64,000 nt of DNA, taken from Callipepla californica brunnescens. Lineage: Eukaryota > Chordata > Aves > Galliformes > Odontophoridae. The notes below the pieces were generated by a model that saw only the letters and a list, made by a program, of their open reading frames with translations, was not told the DNA's origin and did not search any database. A program made the position numbers and the translations under genes. The stretch's first letter is position 1. Each line of letters starts with the position of its first letter. Location of the stretch: contig JALIRH010000023.1 of assembly GCA_023055505.1 (NCBI GenBank), forward strand, positions 4,966,423-5,030,422, read 5' to 3'. This document shows, piece after piece, positions 47,330 to 56,575 of this stretch.

Positions 47330-48290
47330 TGTTTGTTCCTCAAGCTGCTTGAATTCACGTAGAGGCAGTCTGGTTCGACAGACAGCCTTGCCACCACCTT
47401 GGAGGATAGCTCCTTAATTTCTATGAGGTATTTCCCTCGAGTTTCCCTGTTTCCTTTTCCTACTGCCTTGGTGGTTCCTGGATCATTATCATAAGACTTT
47501 AAATGTGCTGCACTGTTGCTAGCACATCTCAGGGCAGAAGGCTGAGGGCCCCTGCTGTCACCTTGTTCCACATCTTACAATAAGCAGGCTCACTATTAGT
47601 CCTTTCCCCTTTCAAATCCAGTTTAAAGCCTGACCAATTAGCCCTGATAGTTTCCCCAAGGACTCTTTTCCCTCTTAAAGAGAGGTGAAGCCCATCTGGT
47701 GACAGCAAGCCTAATACCATACTGGCCATCACACTGTCAAAAAAAAAAAAAAAAAGTTTTGGTATTGCAGCAAGAATAAAACCAAGGGTTTATAGATCAG
47801 ATCCTTTAGTTCCTTTCAGTATCCTTATCCTCTATAGAAGTATAGGCAGGAAGACTACCTTTGACCTTAATTTCCTCAGTAGACATCCAATGGCTCTGAC
47901 ATCCATTTTGATAACCCTGATAACCCGTGAACAATGCATGTCTCTTTCATCACTTCCTTTGTGGAAAAGCAGTAATTCAGAATGATCCGTTTGTTGTACA
48001 AGGGTAGGCAGTTTCATGGTAACATCCTTCAGTTGAGTCCAGCAGACCTCTACAAAGAGTGTCTGCCCAGCGTACTGAGCATTTAGCTCTCTGCAGAGAG
48101 GAGTCAGTCACAACTATGACTCATCTTTTCTTCTTTTGGGACATAGCCATAATATTGTGGGAAGGCTTTTTGAATATTTGTTAGTTCTTCTAGTGTAAAC
48201 ATAATGTTAACATCCACAGGTGAGAATTCCATCTCCAGAGTTTCATACTTGTTATACAAAGGGACCTGGTGGGGTGTAGAGGGCAACGAG
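47330..48290 (-). mobile_element. CR1 ORF1 esterase-domain remnant
   Basis: In minus sense this is a decayed CR1 ORF1, the SGNH-hydrolase-like (esterase) ORF of CR1 elements. From the 5' side: HQVPLYNKYETLEME near 48260; SHSCD followed by SLLSAE near 48115 (position of the G-D-S-L-L block); LKDVTMKLPTLVQQTDHSEL then LLFHKGSDERD near 48000-47930 (usual L-L-L-F-H-V-G-x-N-D); DGLHLSLRGKRVLGET near 47690 (the D-x-x-H catalytic block). After this comes spacer DNA toward ORF2. Frames are interrupted by stops and an A17 run. No ORF2 is attached; the following CR1 is on the other strand. Confidence 0.75.
47739..47755. repeat. A17 homopolymer
   Basis: Seventeen consecutive A on the plus strand, inside the CR1 ORF1 remnant. 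Confidence 0.98.
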
Positions 48291-48644
48291 GTATTTTGCC
48301 TGCCGCCCCAAGCATGCAGTTGCCTCCATAGAATTCTAGTTATTGTATTCTACAATACTTCTATAAAGTCTAGTGGACAGACATGATCAAATTTTTAAGT
48401 TGAATATTTGATTATAGCTCTATGCATTCTATTTCAAAAATTCAGAATACCTTTATGTTTACTGAGAATGGATTCATAATTATACAAAAATAAAGTGGCT
48501 TCTTTTTTTCTTTTTTGTAATATTAGAACATATTCTCAGATTTCTTTATCAAAACTGAAAGCAAGGCTCTATATTTCTTATTCACAGGGCTGTGTTTATC
48601 CAAGTATCAAAATGCATGATAGTATTTGCCATAACTAGAGCTAG
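48291..48644. other. Short unique spacer
   Basis: AT-rich DNA between two CR1 copies; nothing recognised. Confidence 0.4.
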
Positions 48645-51258
48645 CACAGCACTGTGCCCTCTCAGTGCCCTGGTTTCAGTCCAGACAGTGCCTGTTGCAT
48701 ACGCACCCTGATGTGTGCATTTTTTGAGCAATGGGTGCATGCCCACAGCTGAGCCAGGCCACTTGGTGGGGCAGAGCTGCTGCCATGATGGTACATGACA
48801 GAGGGCAACTGCAGGATGGGCTAGACCAGGTCACATGTGGCCTTGTGGGCTGCAGGTTGAATATGACTTCTTATTTAGAGTTTGTGGAAGACTGCTTCCT
48901 GACACAGCTAGTGCAAGAACCTACCTGGGCAGGTGCCCTGCTGGACCTGCTCTTCACTAACAGAGAAGGACTAGTAGGAGCTGTGAAGGCTGGGGATTGT
49001 CTTGGCCAGAGTGACCATGAAATTGTAGAGTTTGCTATTCTTGGGGATGTCAAGAGTGTGACTAGCAAAACTGCTACCTTGGACTTACGGAGGGCAGACT
49101 TTGACCTGTTCAGGATGCTTGTTGCAAGGGTCCCCTGGGACTCGCTCCTGACGGGTAAAGGGGTCCAGAAAGCCTGGATGTTCCTCAAGATGTAAATCTT
49201 AAAGACACAGGAGCAGGCTGTCCCTGAGTTCCATAAGTCAGGCTGGAGGGGGAGAAGGCCAGTGTGGATAAACCGGGAATTTTTGTTGAGACTCCGGGAG
49301 AAAAAGAGAGTCTATGTCCTGTGGAAGATGGGACAGGCTACTTGGGGAGACTGCAGAGAACTTGCCAAGATTTGCAGGCAGGAAGTTAGAAATGCAAAAG
49401 CCCAGCTGGAGCTTAGACCGGCTACTGCAGTAAAGGAGATCAGAAAATCCTTTTACAAATATAGTAACAGTAAAAGAAGAACTAAGGAGAATTTCTCTCC
49501 TTTACTTAATGCGGCAGGGAATGTAACCGCAGCAGATAAGGAAAAGGCTGAGGTTCTCAATGCCTTCTTCACGTCTGTCTTTAATAGACAGATCAGTTAT
49601 CCTCAGGATACTTTTCGCCCTGACCTGGAAGTCTGGGACAGAGCGCATCATACACCCCCTGTGATCCCAGCAGAGACAGTCAGAGACCTGCTCCTCCATC
49701 TGAACTGCCACAAGTCCATGGGGCCAGATGGAATCCACTCAAGGGTGCTGAGGGAGCTGGCAGAGGTGATTGCCAAGCTGTTTTCTACCATCTATCAGCA
49801 TTCCTGGTCATCTGGAGAGGTCCCACAAGATCGGAGCCTTGCCGATGTGACTCCCATCTACAAGAAAGCCCATAAAGAAGATCCGGGAACTACAGACCTG
49901 TCAGCTTGACCTCGGTATCAGGGAAAGTTATAGAGCAGTTGATCTTGAAGGAGATCACATGGCATGTGCATAGCAACCAGGGGATCAGACCCGGCCAGCA
50001 CGGGTTCACAAAGAGCAGGTTGTGCTTGTCCAACCTCATCTCCTACTATGACTGGGCGACCAGACTGGTAGATGAGAGAAAGGTTGTTGATGTAGTCTAC
50101 CTGGACTTCAGCAAAGCCTTTGACACAGTCTCCCACAGTATTCTCCTGGGGAAACTGGCAGCCCATGGTGTGGACAGGTTCACTCTTCTCTGGGTTGAGA
50201 ATTGGCTAGAGGGCCGTGCCCAGCGGGTAGTGGTTAATGGAGTTAAGTCCAGCTGGCATCCCGCTATGAGTGGTGTCCCCCAAGGGTCGGTACTGGGGCC
50301 CATCTTGTTTAATTTCTTTATTGATGACCTGGATGAGGGGATTGAGTGTACCCTCAGTAAGTTTGTGGATGGCACCAAGTTGTGAGGATGTGTCGATCTG
50401 CCTGAGGGTAGGGAGGCCCTTCAGCGGGATCTGGATAGACTGAATAGCTGGGCTGAGGTCAATGGGATGAGGTTCAATAAAGCCAAGTGCCGGGTCCTGC
50501 ACTTTGGCCACAATAACCCCATGCAATGCTATAGGCTTGGGGCAGAATGGCTTGAAGAGTGTATAGAGGAAAAGGACCTGGGGGTGTTGGTTGATGCTCG
50601 GCTCAACAAGAGCCGGCAGTGTGCCCAGGTGGCCAAGAAGGCCAATGGCATCCTGGCCTGTATTAGGAATAGTGTGGCCAGCAGGAGCAGGGAGGTGATC
50701 ATCCCCCTGTACTCAGCTCTGGTGTGGCCACACCTTGAGTGCTGTGTTCAGTTTTGGGCCCCTCACTACAAGAGAGACATCGAGGCCCTGGAGCATGTTC
50801 AGAGAAGGGCAACAAAACTGGTGAGGGGTTTGGAGCGAAGTCTTATGAGGGGTGGCTGAGGGAGCTGGGATTGTTTAGCCTGGAGGAAAGGAGGCTCAGA
50901 GGAGACGTCATCGCACTCTACCACTTCCTGAAGGGAGGCTGTGGTGAGGATGGGGTCAGCCTCTTCTCCCAGATAACTAATGACAGGACAAGAGGGAATG
51001 GCTACAAGTTGAGCCGGGGAAGATTTAGATTAGATTTGAGGAAAATTTTTTTCTCTGAAAGAGTGGTCAGGCACTGGAATGGCCTGCCTAGGGAGGTGGT
51101 TGAGGCACCGTCCCTAGCGCTGTTCAAGAAGCGTTTAGATGAGATGCTAAGGGATTTGATTTAGTAGCTTGGTGGGTAGGGATGGTGGTGGGAGAATGGT
51201 TGGACTAGATGATCTTGTAGGTCCTTTCCAACCTAATGAATCTATGAATCTATGAATG
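48645..51258 (+). mobile_element. Longest CR1 LINE copy of the window, intact 3' end
   Basis: A 2.6-kb CR1 in plus orientation with a true 3' terminus: GACTAGATGATCTTGTAGGT, then CCTTTCCAACCTAATGAATCTATGAATCTATGAATG. The tail repeats ATGAATCT rather than the commoner ATTCTATG, pointing to a distinct subfamily or a tail mutation. The 5' limit is soft; sequence before 48730 is only loosely CR1-like, and part of the endonuclease is missing. It is the least decayed CR1 here, with ORF2 in five long pieces. No target-site duplication is evident, as usual for CR1. Confidence 0.93.
48731..51164 (+). pseudogene. CR1 ORF2 pseudogene: endonuclease end, RT, C-terminal domain
   Basis: ORF2 encodes the endonuclease/reverse transcriptase for target-primed CR1 insertion. 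Pieces in order: 48731-49195 with LLDLLFTNREGLVGAV and the endonuclease motif GQSDHEIVEF, then a stop; 49262-49909, linker and RT start (EKAEVLNAFFTSVFN, KSMGPDGIHSRVLRELAEVI); a frameshift; 49906-50385, RT core with [20 protein letters not shown] and [14 protein letters not shown]; 50467-50859 and, after another shift near 50850, up to 51164 ([20 protein letters not shown]). The catalytic F-A-D-D box reads KFVDGTKL followed by TGA at 50383, so an active-site aspartate is lost. The ORF is dead, but the copy is recent enough to align throughout. Confidence 0.92.
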
Positions 51259-53058
51259 TATTTGATTTCTTCTTTCTCTATTTCTTTATCCAATAAACTC
51301 ATAAAATAAAGCTTAATTTACAAAGTAGAATTTTCTGTAAATCTGAAAGATTCAAATGAACCTTGACAGTGGAATAGCCATAACAAAAGAAAAAAAGAAA
51401 AAATAAATTAGTCAAAAGCCCCATCTTAATATGTTCTGAAATACTTGTGAGAGGAGATCCATGTGCTTGTGCACTTTTCACTTCAACAAAAATAGCAGCT
51501 TAGAAATCTCACTATGGCAACTGTTTCTCATTACCTGGAAATTGTGAAAACTATAGACCAAAATTTGTTTTCTCCATTACTCATGCAGTTCATTAATGTT
51601 TGTAAATGTCCTCTGTTCCAAGAAACTTGGATTGCATGCTGAAGAAATATTACTATGCATTTGCCTTGTTTTCGTCATCTCTGTTTGGTCTTGACCTAGG
51701 CAAATGCTCATTTTTTCTAAACCTGTAAAAACAACTATATCAATCTTCTAATATAAACAAACAAACAATTTAATTGTGGTACATAAAAATTTGAAATAGA
51801 AAACTAAATGTTTCGTTTTCATTTTCTTCAGATGAATTGTATGAATAACAATTGTATATAGATGCATGCCTTAGGTGGTAAGTTGTTTATTCTCCCTCCA
51901 TTTCAGTTTGTAGCTATATTATTTACCTCACCACAGTGAAAATATTCAGCACAACATGTCATCAGAAATGTAAACTTCATGTTCTGATATATTTCACTAT
52001 GATATACCCTTACATTTTTGACACATGACACTGATAGAATCACTTACAGCCCTTTCTTTATGACCCATTCCTTTAATGGAATAAAGCCATTTGAAATGGA
52101 ATACACCGTTGACTCATTGTTAGTAGGAGAGCTTATTCTAAGCTTTAAATGTACATATAAACGAAGAATAAAGACAAGGGTTTAAAAATATTTACTGAGT
52201 CCTGTCTAAATTCTGCAAGAAAATATCATCTTTACTTTTTTTTTTTTATTTGTTTCCATATCAGTAGATATATGAGGTAAGCGGGAGAAAAAAAATAGAA
52301 AATTGTAATCGTTATTTTCAGGAGTACTAATGCTTTGCTGAGTCACATCGTAAGAGAGAGACTATGCTCAGAAAACTGTCAGAAAATGGATATTACTTGT
52401 TCACTTTCTCCATTGTATCTTTTAGTCTATGCTTATTACTGTGAATTAGAATTTTTGAGTGAAATCCAATCAGTACAGAAAGCTTTCAAATAGCACTGAA
52501 GCTTTTAATGAACTGATCAGAATGAGTTTTACAAATCCTTCATGTGCATAGAGCCTCTCAGTACAATAAAACATTCTAGCACATCCCTTGGGTATGACAG
52601 AATCTTTGAGCAGCAAAAATTATATTGCTTGAAAACCCTCAGATACAATAAACTGCTTTCAACCATGGCTACTTTCAGGCAGATTCTTGGGAGTCAGCCA
52701 GATTAACTAGCTGATATTTATCTAAAATGATTGTAATTTACTAACCTTACATTTCAAATAGACATCAAATTTGTAGGGAGCTGTGTAGAGTTAATTCAAA
52801 TTTTGATCTTCACCTCTTCTGATCAGACTGCACAAATCCTCCTTCCTTTCTTTAAGTGTTCTGAAGAACTGTTTGCCTATATTTTGCAGGGAGGCTCAGA
52901 GCTGACAGATTTTTCTGAAGTGAAATACGTCTATTAGAGAAAGAAGCACTGACCCCCAGATGTCGAGGACAGAAAAGCAAGAACAGAATTGGAAATTTTT
53001 ATTCATGCTGCAATTGCACAGATTTAATATAATTTTTGTTTTATTAACTCTTTCTTTG
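51259..53058. other. Unique DNA, no recognised gene
   Basis: About 1.8 kb with no transposon recognised. An acceptor-like TTGCCTATATTTTGCAG near 52889 is followed by 15 codons (GGSELTDFSEVKYVY) and a stop, which could be a last coding exon but is too short to judge. Confidence 0.4.
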
Positions 53059-53598
53059 TGTTGTGGTTTTACAATTTTTTGTTATAGGTATCCACATCGT
53101 ATCATCAAGCAAGGCACAGGAAATTGAAGAGCTAATGCTCCAGATTCAGACTACTGAATTTCTGGGTACCTGGTTCTCAGAAGAGTAGAACTACATATAC
53201 CAGAGGACCTTGTGTTCCAGATTTCTAGTCAGAGGGAAAGATAAAACTGAACACAAGTCCCAAGACTTATCTCTTTTGCTGCTCATCTCAGCAGTGGAGC
53301 TTCCCTAGCTGTCTTGCCTTCAGTTTTAGTGCAGGATCTTTGGTTTCGGATACTCTCTCTCTCATATTATTTGATTTATTAGTTTCAGTTCCAACTGTAT
53401 TGTATTGCATTATTTTGCATTCTGATATCTTATTTAGTAAATTAGTTTTCCTCCTCAGATTGTTGCTGCTGTTTTGTTTTTAGGTCCATCTCCCTACTCC
53501 ATCCTTCTCACCCTTCCCCTTTCCCAGGGCATGGGTCCATAGGTCCCTTGCCCCATTAGTCATGGAACTGGACCAAACTGGCTCATAAACCATTGACA
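53059..53598 (+). mobile_element. Old 5' LTR of a plus-strand ERVL-like element
   Basis: This runs 540 bases from TGTTGTGGTTTTACAATTTT to AAACCATTGACA. It aligns along its whole length with the LTR at 54463-55037, with many substitutions (perhaps a quarter of positions) and loss of CpGs. Retained blocks include GATATCTTATTTAGTAAATT and TCCTCCTCAGATTGTTGCTG. Flanking CTTTG and TTTTG are at best a worn target duplication. Followed by gag-like sequence in the same orientation beyond a nested LTR, it is the likely 5' LTR of a decayed provirus. Confidence 0.85.
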
Positions 53599-54462
53599 TT
53601 TTTGATAGAGAATGTGGGCAAGTCTGAAATTAATCTGTACTTTCTAACATTAGAAAAAAAAAGGGTTTCTTAAAGTCAGAGTGTTGCAGAGTTCTGTAGC
53701 TAGCTTTGACCTTCATAGATTAGATTATAGGCCAGGCAGTCTGCCAGACTCTGGACACTGTACTGAATTTCTTTCTTTTAGCAACTGCCAACTATGAATC
53801 TGTTCCTCATTTTAGGAATGCTGTATAAAGGATTAAAGGCCATTATGTTTTTTGGAACACATTGGTTTCTTATTAAGTTCATAATGTTCTGTTGTGGAGT
53901 TGTATAGATATACAACCAATTAAGGACACTGATGGAGACACCTGCCTGGTAACTATATACAATGATATATGATTTGAATATTGGCAGTTACATCACAGAG
54001 GAATTAGCTAATTTTACAAACAACTCAATGTTTAAACCAGTTCCCAGGTTCTTCAGTCAGTCCCTTATGCATTTTTTGAATGCTGAATTAGTGATCATGT
54101 TATTAATCTATCTGAATGTATTACTCTTCATCTCTGTCATCTTTATCATTTGCCTTTTGCGGAAGAAACCATCTGCAAAACTAGAGAATGCTGAGTGGCA
54201 GGGAATATGGAGAGGCTTAGGAAAAATATTAGAAGTATGGGGACCCCAGTGTCATGGGATTTCACTCTTGAACACCTGTGCGATCCTGAGAAACTAAGCA
54301 AGTAGTTGAGTCAGAGATGGCACAGCTTAGGTAGATCTGAGGAGATAGGACTTATTTGGGGTTTAGGTTATGCTTACTATGCTCTATATGATACTATTTT
54401 GGAGAGAGAGTTTCTGAGCTGAGATTTGAGACAACATAGGAAGTCTCCAACTTGAGCCTGAT
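53599..54462 (+). mobile_element. Internal region of the old ERV (leader)
   Basis: The interval is bracketed by the old LTR and the nested solo LTR and continues to gag-like sequence after it, so it is best read as the ERV leader. No convincing primer-binding site follows the LTR. Most of it is AT-rich and diverged. A 111-codon membrane-protein-like frame (53962-54297) occupies its centre. Part of it could be unrelated host DNA if the old LTR is itself solo. Confidence 0.4.
53962..54297 (+). CDS. 111-codon ORF, predicted single-pass membrane protein
   Basis: ATG to TAA, 111 codons. Residues 1-42 are polar with two N-glycosylation sequons (N17-F-T, N20-N-S). Residues about 43-66 are a continuous hydrophobic segment (ELVIMLLIYLNVLLFISVIF and on). 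R-K-K follows at 67-69, then a polar tail of about 40 residues with WQGIWRGLGKILEVWG. By the positive-inside rule this gives an outside N-terminus and inside C-terminus without a cleaved signal. Length and layout recall small accessory membrane proteins such as the KCNE family, but I see none of their signature residues. It lies in sense within the interior of an old ERV. A chance frame is the main alternative; promoter, splice sites and homologue are unknown. Confidence 0.25.
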   Translation: MIYDLNIGSYITEELANFTNNSMFKPVPRFFSQSLMHFLNAELVIMLLIYLNVLLFISVIFIICLLRKKPSAKLENAEWQGIWRGLGKILEVWGPQCHGISLLNTCAILRN

Positions 54463-55037
54463 TGTCATGGTTTTATGATTTTTGGTACTGGTATTCCACA
54501 TCATAACATCATGTATTGCATTAAGAGTTAAAGAGCTAATACTCCAGCTCCACAGATCATTGATAATTCCAGGTATACCTGTCTCAGAAGAGAAGAAGCA
54601 CTACATTCCCCAGAGGACTTTGCGATGCTTTGTATTTTTACATGTTTTCCGCTCAGAGGGAACAGATAAAAACCCTCAGCGGTCACGGGACACTCTCTTT
54701 CCTTCGGGATCGACTCAGCAGTGGGTGCTCGCTGCCATATCGCCTTCAGCGTTAGCGTAAGGCCTTCGGTTTATCGGACACTCTCTCTTGCTCATTTTAT
54801 TTGATTCATTAGCCTCAATTCCAATTATATTGTATTATATTCTGTTATTTTGCTTTCTGATATCTTATTTAGTAAATTAGCTTTCCTCCTCAGATCGCTG
54901 CCGCTGTTTTGTTTCTAGGCCCATCTCCCTTTTCCCTTTTTCCCTTATTCCTTCCCCTTTCCTGGGGCGTGAGTCCGTGGGTCCCTCGCACCAATTGTCA
55001 CGGAACCAGGCCGATCCAGCCCGGTAAACCATTGACA
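54463..55037 (+). mobile_element. Solo LTR nested in an older ERV, CTGAT duplication
   Basis: A full LTR of 575 bases from TGTCATGGTTTTATGATTTT to TAAACCATTGACA, flanked by perfect CTGAT repeats (54458-54462, 55038-55042). It is about 95% identical by eye to the minus-strand LTR at 39624-40197. It contains a TATA-like GATAAAA and the family block ATATCTTATTTAGTAAATTA. It interrupts the interior of an older element of the same LTR family, between leader and gag remnants. Confidence 0.97.
54665..54671 (+). promoter_or_regulatory. TATA-like element of the solo LTR
   Basis: GATAAAA within CAGATAAAAACCCTCAGC, about 200 bases into the LTR. It is conserved in the copies at 35304 and 39624 (reverse orientation). 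Its position suits the U3 promoter of the LTR. Confidence 0.5.
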
Positions 55038-55660
55038 CTGATGTCACAGGAGGCACCAGTATAGGAGCGGAAGAAAAGAAATGGAAACTTGTCATCACGT
55101 CTAGAATGGAAAGAAGAATAAGCAGAGGAAGTAAAAGAAGATCCAGGTGAAGGGTCCTCCCCAGAAACCACCATCATCAAGAAAGGCAATGGAAGTAAGT
55201 TGAAGATGAGGAGATGAGAGTGAGGAGGGCAAAGGCACTGTTACTGCTCCTCACTGTCCTCTGAAAATGGCCAAAATCCAAGACTCAAGAAAAGAGCTTG
55301 CATGGTACCCAAATGAGACTATTGTCATCTAGCTATTTTGGTGTTGAGACACTGGAGCCAATAGCATGATTTTGGATGGTAATGAAGCTTGCCAAATAGG
55401 AAGCATCACCAGAGACTCAACCATTGACAGAGGAATTAGTAGATGTCTGGATGGAGTTGCCACCCTCTGGGAAAGAGTGCTATTAGCCATAAAAGAAAGA
55501 TATCCCTTCAAAAATGATCTAGAGCCTTAGATTTAAGGGTGGACTACTGTTGGAAAAGGTATCCAGGATTTGAGACAAACAGCCATGGAGGAAATGTTCT
55601 ATGATGCCATGTTTGCTCCTAACTGGGAAGCAGGCTGAACTGACCCATAAACTGTTGACA
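55038..55660 (+). pseudogene. ERV gag remnant (plus strand)
   Basis: After the nested LTR the plus strand carries an acidic then basic stretch (AGTAAAAGAAGATCCAGG, E/K-rich) followed by gag-like sequence in shifting frames. The clearest block, near 55362-55430, reads GNEACQIGSITRD, then residues around DRGISRCLDGVATLWERVLL and AIKERYPFKNDLE up to 55530. This resembles the gag of avian ERVL-type elements, in the order and spacing I expect. Stops and frameshifts break it; no protease or pol follows. Together with the LTR at 53059 it makes a 5' half-provirus. Assignment is by recognition, not alignment. Confidence 0.5.
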
Positions 55661-56033
55661 CTGTGCTTTAAAAGATGATGTAAAGAAAAGGGAGAACAAA
55701 TAGCAACTCCTGCAAAGGGCCAGGAAATCTTTAGTTTACACTGAGTTTTGTTAAGTTGACTTTCCTCAAAAATAAAGCTAGCTGCTGGATGGGCCAACTA
55801 CAATTATCAAACAATTAATTGGGATCAATTCCCCAGTTAGGACTACCTCTGCGGAAAATAGAAAATTTTAGCAGCTGTGATTGATAAATCACTTTTTCAA
55901 TGGGAAAATTTATGTTCTGAATACTTCACAGACTTCTTTTTTTCTCTAGTTTTAATCAGTTAAATCCTGTAAGAGCAGTACTTGTAGCAAAAAACAAACA
56001 GACAACCAACCAAACAAACAAACTGGCACTATT
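55661..56033. other. Unassigned DNA between gag remnant and LTR fragment
   Basis: This may be a further part of the decayed ERV or unique DNA. It ends in an AAAC/CAAC-rich simple stretch at about 55990-56024. Confidence 0.35.
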
Positions 56034-56132
56034 GACAGGTATCCACAGAATTGGAGTATTAACTGTTTAATTCCCAGTGCACTACATGATGATGTGATGT
56101 TTAATGCCAATAACAGAGATCATAAAACCATG
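56034..56132 (-). mobile_element. LTR 5' fragment of the ERVL-like family
   Basis: The reverse complement reads CCATGGTTTTATGATCTCTG, then CACATCATCATGTAGTGCAC and CAGTTAATACTCC. This matches the first 100 bases of the LTR at 54463 with moderate divergence. It is oriented opposite to the two LTRs upstream, so it is a separate insertion or an inverted piece. The rest of the LTR is missing. Confidence 0.75.
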
Positions 56133-56269
56133 GCCCAGACTTGAGGCCTGGGTTTAACTACAGTTTAAATCCAAGGCGTACTTTAGGATAAGTACAAGCT
56201 GGAGATAGGAAACACTCTATCTGCAGAAAGGTGGCTGTGAGACAGAACAAATCTTGGAGCAGTCCATTA

Positions 56270-56347
56270 CACCATTACAACACTCTATTTTCTTGTTGCA
56301 TAAATAAACACCATTACAACACTCTATTTTCTTGTTGCATAAATAAA
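56270..56347. repeat. Perfect 39-bp tandem duplication
   Basis: Two identical adjacent units (56270-56308 and 56309-56347) beginning CACCATTACAACACTC and ending TTGCATAAATAAA. There are no mismatches, so the duplication is recent or the locus is polymorphic. Confidence 0.97.
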
Positions 56348-56487
56348 ATCAATTTTTTCTAATGTTCAGAAATGAAATTAAAATGAATTCTAAATAACAT
56401 AATTATTTGTTGAACAATTTTCCTGCTATCTACCCTCATTTCCAGAGGAATGGAATAGTGAAATACTTCAGTTTGAGCTGAGACCTG

Positions 56488-56575
56488 ACCTTCATGAATC
56501 CATGCTGGCTAGACCTGATCCTCCAGTTGTCCCACACGTGCTGTGTGAACTCCCTCAAGACAATCTGCTCCATTC
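56488..56575 (-). mobile_element. CR1 ORF2 RT-region fragment
   Basis: CTTCATGAATCCATGCTGGC, TGATCCTCCAGTTGTCCCAC and CTCAAGACAATCTGCTCCAT are the reverse complement of a short CR1 RT segment. Both ends are truncated. Confidence 0.75.

Noticed and set aside
49502..50526. Minus-strand frames opposite the long CR1
   Set aside because: Antisense shadows of the CR1 ORF2 coding strand.
54482..55098. 92-codon plus frame and 73-codon minus frame
   Set aside because: Shadows within the solo LTR; equivalent frames appear in the other LTR copies at the same positions.
55637..55660. Sequence resembling an LTR 3' end (GACCCATAAACTGTTGACA)
   Set aside because: Only about 25 bases are similar and no LTR body precedes it. 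It may be chance within the gag remnant, so it is not annotated as an LTR.
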